A stretch of DNA of 36,208 bases from a virus. The stretch lies in IMG/VR virus record IMGVR_UViG_3300021127_000018, positions 1 to 36,208 of that record; one strand, given 5' to 3'. This document shows, one piece after another, positions 7,738 to 14,802 of the stretch (position 1 is the first letter of the stretch; each line of letters begins with the position of its first letter). The notes beneath the pieces were generated by a model. The model saw only the letters and a program-made list of their open reading frames with translations. It did not search any database and was not told where the DNA came from. Position numbers and translations under genes: made by a program.

Positions 7738-9593
7738 TGTTTGGACATAATGAAATTGTTGGTCAAAAGTATTTTGATCAAGCAGGCGACAAACTGTTTG
7801 TTACTTCTATCTTCTACACGTTGCAAGGAGAAGGTCCTTATCGTGGAGAGCCAGCAGTGTTTGTTAGGCTTGCCAAATGTAATCTCAACTGCTCGTTTTG
7901 TTTTGTACCGTCTACTCCCATTCTAATGGGAGACGGCACGACAAAAAACATAGTTGATGTTCAAGTAGGCGATATGGTTATGTCGTGGAACGGAACACAA
8001 TATCTACCGAAACCTGTCATTCGAAAATATGAAAGTATAGCCAACCGTATCATGAAGGTTGAGGCTGGTGCCCGTAAATTTTGGGTAACTCCGGAACATC
8101 CGTTCCTCACTTCAAACAGAGGATGGGTTGATGCACAAGATCTCACACAGGGTGATATACTTGTTCATTTCAGTGTAAGTGATCGCATGAGCATGTTCAA
8201 TCCAGTTCTCCAAGATGGGTTTCTTCGCAAACCTCTTTCGCCAGACGCTGCACAAAAAGCTCGAGAAAATCTTATCAAGCTGTGGAAAGATCCAGAGTTT
8301 AGAGCCGCTAATACTGCTAGAATGATTGACAGCAATCCAATGAAAGACCCTGCGGTCGCTGCAAAAGGATTCATTTCAAGAACACATCATAAGAAAAGTG
8401 GAGTTGAACTCCGTTTTGAAAAAATATGTGAAGGGCTTCCGATCACTTATATAGGTGACGGAAGCGGCGAAACTATTGCACATCGCATACCAGATTTTAT
8501 TGTCGACGGGCAAAAGAAAGTAATTGAAATTTGGGCTGCTGATGCAGACTTTGCTAAAGACAGAGATGACACGTGGGTTGCTAATCGACGCAAACTTTTT
8601 GAAAAGAATGGGTACGAAACCATGTTCCTCCCGTTGATGCCAACTGATCTGAGAAGTGATAATCATCAACGTCTCAGAGAGAAAGTTGCATCGTTTGTCC
8701 ACAACGGTATAGTAATCACCAAAGTTTCCGAGGTAAAGGATGGTAGAGGATTTGCTCGCCTGTATGGATCAAAGACTGCTGAACGAACCGTTTATAACTT
8801 AGAGGTAGAGGATACCCACACATACCTTGCCAATAACTGTGTAGTTCATAATTGCGACACCTTCTTCGACGACGGCGACTGGCTTACCATACAGGAAATT
8901 GATGCTCGCATTGAGCAGACTATTACAGAGTACTTTGAAGGAGAGGTACCGATGTGGGCACGCGAACTGTGGGGCGGAGTTGGTGTAGAAGGCGATAATA
9001 GCCCACAAGTACCGCTTAAGAAAAGAGAAATGGTGCTGGTAGTAACTGGTGGCGAGCCTATGTTACAAAAGAATCTTGTGCCCTTCTTGGAATACATGAA
9101 CAAAAGGTTTGCCAAGACTCAGATTGAGAGCAACGGTACTATCGTGCAAAACATTCCTGCGGAAACCACACTAGTGGTAAGCCCTAAGTGCAGCGAAAAA
9201 CACGGAGTGGCAGTCAAATATCTTGAACCGAAGCAAGAAATGTTAGCAAGAGCAGATTGTCTTAAGTTTGTAATGAGCGCTAAATCTGATAGTCCATATG
9301 CTGAAGTGCCTAACTGGGCACATAATTGGCACGCCATAACATGCAAACCAGTATTTGTAAGTCCAATGAATATCTATAACAGCGAACCACAAAAAAGCAA
9401 ACAGTTACGAGCAAGCAAGAATCAAATCAGTCTTGCTGAACGTAGTACAACTGATGAAGTAATTTCATTTTGGGAAGCTGGATTACTGAACATGCAAGAA
9501 AATCAAATCAATCATGAATTTGCTGCAAAATACTGTATAAATCATGGGTTTATTTTTAATATGCAATTACACCTTTTTGCTTCATTGGCTTGA
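7737..9593 (+). CDS. queE: 7-carboxy-7-deazaguanine synthase (QueE) carrying an intein
   Basis: A 618-residue precursor. After removal of the 318-residue intein (residues 55-372) a 300-residue radical SAM enzyme remains, which would convert carboxy-tetrahydropterin to 7-carboxy-7-deazaguanine. Seen in the N-extein: YTLQGEGPYRGEPAVFVRL and CNLNCSF. In the C-extein: CDTFFDDGDW, then VTGGEPML. Splicing rebuilds the CX3CX2C iron-sulfur motif as Cys48, Cys52 and the +1 Cys373. Without splicing the third cysteine is separated from the cluster by 318 residues, so the enzyme should be inactive as precursor. It is longer than many bacterial QueE proteins, with an acidic insertion after the motif. It starts at TAATG overlap with the previous gene. 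Confidence 0.93.
   Translation: MFGHNEIVGQKYFDQAGDKLFVTSIFYTLQGEGPYRGEPAVFVRLAKCNLNCSFCFVPSTPILMGDGTTKNIVDVQVGDMVMSWNGTQYLPKPVIRKYESIANRIMKVEAGARKFWVTPEHPFLTSNRGWVDAQDLTQGDILVHFSVSDRMSMFNPVLQDGFLRKPLSPDAAQKARENLIKLWKDPEFRAANTARMIDSNPMKDPAVAAKGFISRTHHKKSGVELRFEKICEGLPITYIGDGSGETIAHRIPDFIVDGQKKVIEIWAADADFAKDRDDTWVANRRKLFEKNGYETMFLPLMPTDLRSDNHQRLREKVASFVHNGIVITKVSEVKDGRGFARLYGSKTAERTVYNLEVEDTHTYLANNCVVHNCDTFFDDGDWLTIQEIDARIEQTITEYFEGEVPMWARELWGGVGVEGDNSPQVPLKKREMVLVVTGGEPMLQKNLVPFLEYMNKRFAKTQIESNGTIVQNIPAETTLVVSPKCSEKHGVAVKYLEPKQEMLARADCLKFVMSAKSDSPYAEVPNWAHNWHAITCKPVFVSPMNIYNSEPQKSKQLRASKNQISLAERSTTDEVISFWEAGLLNMQENQINHEFAAKYCINHGFIFNMQLHLFASLA
7899..8852 (+). mobile_element. QueE intein with a Vsr-like endonuclease domain
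   Basis: A 318-residue intein. Block A begins at Cys1 (CFVPSTPILMGDGTTK), block B is VTPEHPFLTSN with Thr and His, block F is VYNLEVEDTHTYLANN, and block G ends CVVHN before Cys+1. Between B and F (about 113-270) lies a NUMOD3-like stretch (SNPMKDPAVAAKG) and a nuclease-like core: SGVELRFEKI, HRIPDFIVDGQKKVIEIWAAD, then NRRKLFEKNGYE. This matches the Vsr/EDxHD fold rather than the usual LAGLIDADG or HNH of large inteins. All splice residues are present, so it should be active. Insertion at an invariant active-site codon is typical of inteins. Confidence 0.93.
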
Positions 9594-9595
9594 TC

Positions 9596-9862
9596 ATGAG
9601 TATTCCTGTTCGTTTTGATTGGTACAATAAATCAGGTGAATTGCTGGTAGCCAATCGCGGATGTTTTACCATAAGTTATGGGCAAGAATCTGGTGATCTC
9701 AGAATGTTGAGTCAACGATTACAGGAATGCTCGTTTGAAGATCACAGGAAATTTATCCATCCCGATGTGAAATATGTGGTACCGCTTGCTGCACCTGACT
9801 ATATGTTTGATCTAGAAGATTTGGCAGCTATAATGCCAAATAAATTTAAGGTATTGCAATGA
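9596..9862 (+). CDS. Small hypothetical protein after queE
   Basis: An 88-residue protein starting at ATG 9596, two bases after the queE stop; a TTG at 9590 overlapping that stop is a less likely start. It shows mixed beta and alpha character with no recognised motif (DWYNKSGELLVANRG near the start). It ends in ATGA overlap with the glycosyltransferase gene. Function unknown. Confidence 0.62.
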   Translation: MSIPVRFDWYNKSGELLVANRGCFTISYGQESGDLRMLSQRLQECSFEDHRKFIHPDVKYVVPLAAPDYMFDLEDLAAIMPNKFKVLQ

Positions 9863-10575
9863 ATAATGATTATTCTTTATATCTAATTTCCAATAAATCT
9901 GATGTGTATAATGAAATACAAACTGGATTAGACCCTGAAGTTTTGCATTTTTTTGATGGCACAGGTGTAAAAAACTTCTCAACACTAGTCAACACATGTG
10001 TAGCATCTGCCTCTACAGAAACTGTAATTTTAATGAGTGACAAAGTTCGACCTACCAAAGAACACGTAGATAAAACACTCAATTTATTAGATGACGGCTA
10101 TGCGTTTGTTGGCCTGTATTTGTTTAGATTTTTTGGTTTCAAAAAAGAGCTTTTTAGACGTATAGGATTTTTTGATGAAAGATATATTGGTACTGGATAC
10201 GAAGATTATGATTTCTTAGTTAGATTAATAGAAAATAATCTAGCATTTTGGACAGAAGAATCAGTTCCGTATATTGATAGTCCATCACAATGGACTATCA
10301 ATGGACACTATCCAGGGTATGACCATTGGTGTAGAAAATGGAAACACCATTGGGTAGCTGGATCACACATACCTGTGGCTATCGAGCGTACAGTACCTGA
10401 GGAAACTTACAATTACAATTTAGGTCCTAGTGTTTCGACAGAATTTCTACAAGGCCAAGAAAAATGTTTTAATAGCAATTATCCGCATGCAGGTGCATTT
10501 TTTGATATGGAAATTGTGTCAAGTGCAAGAATGAGACATGGCAAAGTGCCATCAAATATAAAAATTGGAGTATAG
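9859..10575 (+). CDS. GT-A fold glycosyltransferase (family 2/7C-like)
   Basis: A 238-residue protein. The region 98-125 (FRRIGFFDERYIGTGYEDYDFLVRL) is the classic C-terminal acceptor and base segment of GT2/GT7-like transferases, with Glu115 and Asp116 in the ED position. An ILMSDKVRP segment near 57-65 stands where the DxD-type donor-metal site would be, but has only one Asp. The usual N-terminal nucleotide-binding half is short. It is translationally coupled to the gene before it and close to queE. Whether it acts on DNA bases, the capsid or the host surface cannot be told. Confidence 0.72.
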   Translation: MNNDYSLYLISNKSDVYNEIQTGLDPEVLHFFDGTGVKNFSTLVNTCVASASTETVILMSDKVRPTKEHVDKTLNLLDDGYAFVGLYLFRFFGFKKELFRRIGFFDERYIGTGYEDYDFLVRLIENNLAFWTEESVPYIDSPSQWTINGHYPGYDHWCRKWKHHWVAGSHIPVAIERTVPEETYNYNLGPSVSTEFLQGQEKCFNSNYPHAGAFFDMEIVSSARMRHGKVPSNIKIGV

Positions 10576-10576
10576 A

Positions 10577-11170
10577 ATGACACATAAAAAACCGTTGGTA
10601 CCATTTGGATGGTGGCCTGGCCATTGGGGTTTAAAAGGCCGAACACGTGAAATTGCACGAGCAGAGTACGAACTTGATCAAGCAGAACTTGAAGAAAAAC
10701 TACTAGAAATTAACCATCGCGACGATCCAGATCTGCTAGCTCAAAAAAAGTTAGAACTAATGCTGAGTTCTAACAATATCAGTCCATACGATTATGCTCG
10801 ACAGATTGTGATACTTCAAACAAAAGAATCTGACGCTCGTGAGATTGCTATGTTGGATGTAGATCTCAAGTACGAAAAAATTTCACAACTTGAATATGAT
10901 CGTAAAAAGGCTAACATTCTTAAAGAACCTTGGGTTAGTATGCCTGTGATAAATTGGGATCCAAATATTTCTCAAAGAACTTATTTTCAGTTAGACTATA
11001 ATGAATATTTTTTAGAATTTCTGAAAGCAAACGGTTACGAAGGTGACGAGGATACTATAATTAATAGATGGTTAAATGACATCTGTATCAGCATTGCGGA
11101 AGAAATAAACGGGCTTGATGCTGATTTGATAACACCTACCAGAAGAAGTATTGATACAGATAATGAATGA
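10577..11170 (+). CDS. Hypothetical charged helical protein
   Basis: A 197-residue protein. ATG 10577 is preferred over an in-frame TTG at 10565 because GGAG (10566-10569) lies seven bases upstream. The N-terminus reads KPLVPFGWWPGHWGLKGRTR and is followed by a long charged helix (about 20-115) and a Trp/Tyr-rich C-terminus. It looks like a conserved phage protein but I cannot assign a role. It closes the left gene block: a promoter for the next unit lies directly downstream. Confidence 0.65.
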   Translation: MTHKKPLVPFGWWPGHWGLKGRTREIARAEYELDQAELEEKLLEINHRDDPDLLAQKKLELMLSSNNISPYDYARQIVILQTKESDAREIAMLDVDLKYEKISQLEYDRKKANILKEPWVSMPVINWDPNISQRTYFQLDYNEYFLEFLKANGYEGDEDTIINRWLNDICISIAEEINGLDADLITPTRRSIDTDNE

Positions 11171-11175
11171 TGTGC

Positions 11176-11203
11176 TTGACGATCTTTCTATATCTACTAT
11201 AAT
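11176..11203 (+). promoter_or_regulatory. Sigma70-type promoter for the exonuclease unit
   Basis: TTGACG and a perfect TATAAT are separated by 16 bases, ending 31 bases before the exonuclease ATG. It lies in the intergenic gap between two gene blocks, which supports it as a real start of an early or middle transcript. Confidence 0.75.
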
Positions 11204-11234
11204 TTTAGTATAGATTAAGGTACGAGCACTCATA

Positions 11235-12242
11235 ATGTCACAAACTTATATTATTATAGATACGCAAAACCTTTTTATGCGTATTCGGCACGGTGTTAAA
11301 GCACCTGACACAGATCAACAGTTTGCTCTGTGCTTGCATATCATATTCAACAGTATTAAAAAGGTATGGAACCAATTTGATGCTGCACATGCTGTGTTTT
11401 GTTTAGAAGGAAGAAGCTGGCGCAAGGATATTTACGCACCGTATAAAGCTAATCGTAAGGTTGTTGCTAATAAAAGAACGACCAGAGAAGTTGAAGATGA
11501 TAATGCTTTTTTTGAAGTAATGGATGATTTCATTCAATTTGTCAAAAAGCACACTAACTGCACACTATTACGACATCCTGAAGCAGAAGCAGACGATATG
11601 ATTGCTCGCTGGATCTTACTGCATCCTGATGATAACCATATTATTATAAGTAGTGATAGTGATTTTCAGCAGCTTATAGCCGAAAATGTAATGATTTTCA
11701 ATGGCATAACTGGTTTACTATACACAAAAGATGGTATAGTTGATAAAGATGGCAACGCAGCCAAGGACAAGAATGGAAAAAATCTTGTAACACCTGATCC
11801 AGAATGGCTGCTTTTTGAAAAATGTATGCGCGGCGATGACGGCGACAATGTTTTTAGCGCTTTTCCAGGTGTTCGTACCAAAAAACTTATTGAAGCATAT
11901 GAGGATCGACATGCCAAAGGTTTTGCATGGAACAATTTAATGCTCAGTAAATGGACAGACCATGATGGTGTAGAACACAGGGTAAAAGATGACTACGAGC
12001 GTAATCGATTGTTAATTGACCTTAAACAGCAACCAGCTGATCTAATTGAAAAGTTTGATGATACTATACGTAGCCTAATTATACAAGAACCCAGACGTCA
12101 GGTTGGATTAGCATTAATGAAATTTTGTAATAAACACGGTTTAATTAGGATTGAAAAAACTGTATCCGATTACAGTGTTTGTTTTGGACTAAACTATAAA
12201 GGTCAACTACTTACATCTGAAACTGAAACAGGATCTGCATGA
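11235..12242 (+). CDS. 5'-3' exonuclease (FEN/T4 RNase H-like)
   Basis: A 335-residue member of the FEN/PIN-fold 5'-3' exonucleases that remove RNA primers and flaps in replication. Seen: an IIIDTQNLFMR segment with the first metal-binding Asp near residue 9, EAEADDMIAR near 116, SSDSDFQQL near 140, and RGDDGDNVFSAFPGV near 199, the helix-hairpin-helix/H3TH segment with the last acidic cluster. All acidic positions appear intact. T4 rnh is of similar length (about 305). It has its own promoter and heads a run of coupled genes (ATGA overlap with the next). Confidence 0.9.
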   Translation: MSQTYIIIDTQNLFMRIRHGVKAPDTDQQFALCLHIIFNSIKKVWNQFDAAHAVFCLEGRSWRKDIYAPYKANRKVVANKRTTREVEDDNAFFEVMDDFIQFVKKHTNCTLLRHPEAEADDMIARWILLHPDDNHIIISSDSDFQQLIAENVMIFNGITGLLYTKDGIVDKDGNAAKDKNGKNLVTPDPEWLLFEKCMRGDDGDNVFSAFPGVRTKKLIEAYEDRHAKGFAWNNLMLSKWTDHDGVEHRVKDDYERNRLLIDLKQQPADLIEKFDDTIRSLIIQEPRRQVGLALMKFCNKHGLIRIEKTVSDYSVCFGLNYKGQLLTSETETGSA

Positions 12243-12715
12243 CCAAACGATATATTTTACGACCCATAGGTGAAAATAGTTATATTCTGCTAGATAACAC
12301 AGAAAGATTGGGCCTAGTTACTGAAACATTAGACGGGGTTTCAGTAATTGGTAAATTTGTTCCAAAAAACTTCATCAATTTAGAAGAGTTTATCTCAAAA
12401 CTAGGCAAGGTTACTATTGAAGAAGCTGTTATAACTGTTAAGGAAGAAATTTCAAATACAATTAACGGCTTTCCAATTAAGCATAAAACCTTTGCTAATG
12501 TAGAACTTGAGCCTTATCCAACTTATACTAAAGCTCAACATACCAAAGGTAGATATGCCGCAGGTTTTTGGGCACTAAAATTTCAACAAGGGTGGACTTA
12601 TGCATTTTGTCCAAAGCTTACAACATTAGCTGAAAATGAACACATAGGGCCGTATACGACTAAGATTGAATTAAATCATCAGATTTCGCAAAAAAATAAG
12701 GAGATTGTACTGTGA
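12239..12715 (+). CDS. Hypothetical protein
   Basis: A 158-residue protein starting at ATGA overlap with the exonuclease gene and overlapping the next gene at its TGA. N-terminal beta-rich segment (YILRPIGENSYILLDN), a central helix rich in Glu and Val, and an aromatic C-terminal part (GFWALKFQQGWTYAFCP). No motif recognised. Operon context is replication and nucleic-acid metabolism. Confidence 0.65.
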   Translation: MTKRYILRPIGENSYILLDNTERLGLVTETLDGVSVIGKFVPKNFINLEEFISKLGKVTIEEAVITVKEEISNTINGFPIKHKTFANVELEPYPTYTKAQHTKGRYAAGFWALKFQQGWTYAFCPKLTTLAENEHIGPYTTKIELNHQISQKNKEIVL

Positions 12716-12933
12716 GTACAGCGGCATTAGATGCGTTTGTAAAAAAATATCAAACAGCTCGTGACTATAATAGCAAAGACATACGTCTTACTCTAAACGA
12801 CGCTGAAGAATTGGCATTGGCTATTGCAGAGATACTCGCTAATGTTAACCGTTTAAGTGAAAAGGTTATTGATTTACAAGATAAACTACTACAAGATAAA
12901 AGCGAAATTAATTTATCAGGTGGCAAATTTTGA
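12712..12933 (+). CDS. Small helical protein with GTG start
   Basis: A 73-residue protein initiated at GTG 12712, overlapping the previous TGA (GTGA), with AGGAG about six bases upstream. Almost wholly helical and charged; residues 30-65 look like a coiled coil. No known function. It overlaps the next start at TTGA. Confidence 0.6.
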   Translation: MSTAALDAFVKKYQTARDYNSKDIRLTLNDAEELALAIAEILANVNRLSEKVIDLQDKLLQDKSEINLSGGKF

Positions 12934-13586
12934 TAAAACAATCTATGTATATTGAAAAATCAATTGATAATAAGTTATTACAGCGGGTTTCTAAAGCCAT
13001 AGGTGGCTGCAATTTTCAGCACGGACCCTGGATTGCCGGTGGATGTGCACGAAGATTATATTTTGATAAACAGTGGATAGGATCTGATATTGATATATTT
13101 TTCAAAGATGCAGAATCATTTAATTTGGCCAATGAAAATCTTTTACAGTTGTTTAATAAACAATGTAAAATTCCTGTCTTCTTACCTAGTGCAAGCGGTG
13201 TTGCCAAACATGTTTCTTATAACAGTGACACTTACAAATTGTATTTCTATCCGGGATATAAATGGTCGAGTAAACCAATTTTACTAACTATACAGTGCAT
13301 CAAAAAATTATGGGCTACAGACATACAAGATTTACTGCAAAAATTTGATTTTTCAGTGTGTCAGTTTGTGTCAGATAGCTATACAGTAAAAACAAATAGG
13401 CAGGCACTAGAAGATTGTGAAACAAATACATTGAGATTTACAGGGCAAACTTTGGATCCAAGAAGAGTGCTAAAATATTGTATATACGGATATGATCCGG
13501 AATCTAAAATAATTGATGAACTATTAAAATTTAGATTTCAAAATAGTCTGGTAATGGCAAGTGACGACGAATATGACTTTGCCTAA
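12930..13586 (+). CDS. Nucleotidyltransferase-fold protein
   Basis: A 218-residue protein with the pol-beta/CCA-type nucleotidyltransferase signature: AGGCARR at 36-42 followed by SDIDIF at 52-57, giving the paired catalytic Asp53 and Asp55. LLQKFDFSVCQF in the middle may supply the third carboxylate. The TTG at 12930 is taken as start because AGGTGG lies about six bases before it and it overlaps the previous stop; ATG 12945 is the alternative. Substrate unknown: tRNA, protein or antibiotic-type transfer are all possible. Confidence 0.75.
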   Translation: MIKQSMYIEKSIDNKLLQRVSKAIGGCNFQHGPWIAGGCARRLYFDKQWIGSDIDIFFKDAESFNLANENLLQLFNKQCKIPVFLPSASGVAKHVSYNSDTYKLYFYPGYKWSSKPILLTIQCIKKLWATDIQDLLQKFDFSVCQFVSDSYTVKTNRQALEDCETNTLRFTGQTLDPRRVLKYCIYGYDPESKIIDELLKFRFQNSLVMASDDEYDFA

Positions 13587-13932
13587 TCTTGAAAGTCTGC
13601 GAGTTTTCAGTCAACTAACAGGCAGAATTCATTATATAGAAATAAATGGAAAAAAATACGCATGTGTAGGCGGTATAGCAATGCCCTATAATTTAGCAAT
13701 AGCGTTTATCATCTGGTCTATGACAACAGAACGAAAATATCAAAAATTGCTCTATCAAGACGATCAGCTGCGTATATTAGCAGATCTTAATCCTTTGGAT
13801 ACTAATTTGACAGCCAAATCTGAAATTGTATGGTATTATGTGCATCGTAAATTAACTGAAATTATGCAAAATTGGACAGCCGCAGAGTTTGAAGAGTTAG
13901 TACCAGAATTTGTAGAAGAAGTAACAGAATAG
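13573..13932 (+). CDS. Hypothetical protein
   Basis: A 119-residue protein overlapping the end of the nucleotidyltransferase gene. Start uncertain: ATG 13573 is chosen, GTG 13561 in the same frame is possible and neither has a strong ribosome site. It contains a hydrophobic stretch (AMPYNLAIAFIIWSM, about 45-60) that could be a buried helix, and an acidic C-terminus. No domain recognised. Confidence 0.6.
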   Translation: MTLPNLESLRVFSQLTGRIHYIEINGKKYACVGGIAMPYNLAIAFIIWSMTTERKYQKLLYQDDQLRILADLNPLDTNLTAKSEIVWYYVHRKLTEIMQNWTAAEFEELVPEFVEEVTE

Positions 13933-13984
13933 ATTTATGGTATAAAAATACAGCTCTCTGATAAATATTGCGGAGATATTAATC

Positions 13985-14278
13985 ATGAGCCGTCCAAAAC
14001 CAAATGTCCTGTTAGATCATACTGATCCAAAAACATATAAAAGTGAACAAGTTCTTGAAACAGATGGCATTTATGCAGTGTTTCTTGATGGGCACCCAAT
14101 TAATTTACGAACATTGAACAAATTATTAGATTATCCTGGTCCAAAGTATAGAAAAATAAGTTTTGCTAACCCTGGACACGCATTTAATTTGGCAGAAAAG
14201 TTGAATATAATGTTCAAAACAAATAAATTCCAAGTTTATAAATTAACAACTGGCGAAGTTATTAATGACCAACAATAG
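13985..14278 (+). CDS. Small hypothetical protein
   Basis: A 97-residue protein with GGAG ten bases before its ATG. It starts MSRPKPNVLLDHTD and carries a basic middle segment. It gives the impression of a small conserved phage protein but no function is known to me. A short AATAT/ATATT stem around its ribosome site and a GATAAATA sequence at 13960 are noted but not convincing. Confidence 0.62.
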   Translation: MSRPKPNVLLDHTDPKTYKSEQVLETDGIYAVFLDGHPINLRTLNKLLDYPGPKYRKISFANPGHAFNLAEKLNIMFKTNKFQVYKLTTGEVINDQQ

Positions 14279-14283
14279 GCATT

Positions 14284-14307
14284 AATATAGTTGAAACCAA
14301 CTATATT
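14284..14307 (+). promoter_or_regulatory. Perfect 10-bp hairpin just before a start codon
   Basis: AATATAGTTG and CAACTATATT pair perfectly around an AAAC loop, ending five bases before the ATG at 14313. There is no T-run after it, so it is a poor terminator. There is also no Shine-Dalgarno between it and the ATG. It may stall or shield translation of the next gene or stabilise an upstream mRNA end. Confidence 0.5.
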
Positions 14308-14312
14308 GTGTC

Positions 14313-14741
14313 ATGGCAGTAATATTTCCAAAAAAAATTAAAACTCAACTGCTCAACATATCAGATTTTGTTAGCACCCGAGAACAACTCGTAAGTGATT
14401 TATATGCGAATGCCAAAATAGCTTGTACGTGGCATAATTTGCATAAAGGTATCTTTCCTAAAGAAGTTAACGGCATAGTTCAAATAATGTTTATGAAGAA
14501 CAGTTGGCAATTGACCAATACAGGTGCCCTTTTTTTAGGCAACACTTGCGAATGTTATAAATCTTGTCATGTCAATAATGCACTGCTTAATGGACGAGTA
14601 TTGGTTAATATGGGAAAAATTATTGAAAGTCCTTGGTATAACAAAGGACAATTTGTTTATGTATGGAAACAAACAACCTATTTTGAACTTCAGATGTTTG
14701 ACGGCGATATCCATAGATTTATTGAGTTTCGTATAAATTAA
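14313..14741 (+). CDS. Hypothetical protein
   Basis: A 142-residue protein. Its ATG follows the hairpin at 14284-14307 by five bases with no obvious ribosome site. It contains three Cys (CTWHN, CECYKSCH around 90) that could bind metal, and many aromatic residues. No known family. A promoter for the next gene follows within four bases of its stop. Confidence 0.6.
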   Translation: MAVIFPKKIKTQLLNISDFVSTREQLVSDLYANAKIACTWHNLHKGIFPKEVNGIVQIMFMKNSWQLTNTGALFLGNTCECYKSCHVNNALLNGRVLVNMGKIIESPWYNKGQFVYVWKQTTYFELQMFDGDIHRFIEFRIN

Positions 14742-14744
14742 CTG

Positions 14745-14773
14745 TTGACAGAGAGTGTAATCTGTTATATAAG
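14745..14773 (+). promoter_or_regulatory. Sigma70-type promoter for the MoxR gene
   Basis: Consensus TTGACA, 17-base spacer, TATAAG at 14768-14773; an overlapping TATATA is also present. It lies just after the stop of the preceding gene and 29 bases before the ATPase start. One of the strongest promoters in the window. Confidence 0.8.
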
Positions 14774-14802
14774 TGGCTTGTAATTAAGCAAGGAGTAAAG
14801 CA

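Noticed and set aside
8376-8702. Minus-strand ORF within the intein
   Set aside because: It is antisense to well-supported endonuclease sequence and has no recognisable features.
13960-13984. GATAAATA plus AATAT/ATATT stem before the gene at 13985 as another late-promoter switch
   Set aside because: The octamer has a mismatch and would be inside a 5-bp stem that leaves the ribosome site in the loop; the pattern is too weak in AT-rich DNA.
14732-14739. TATAAATT as a late promoter
   Set aside because: It is the end of a coding sequence (codons for Ile, Asn, stop) with a last-base mismatch, and a far better sigma70 promoter follows immediately.
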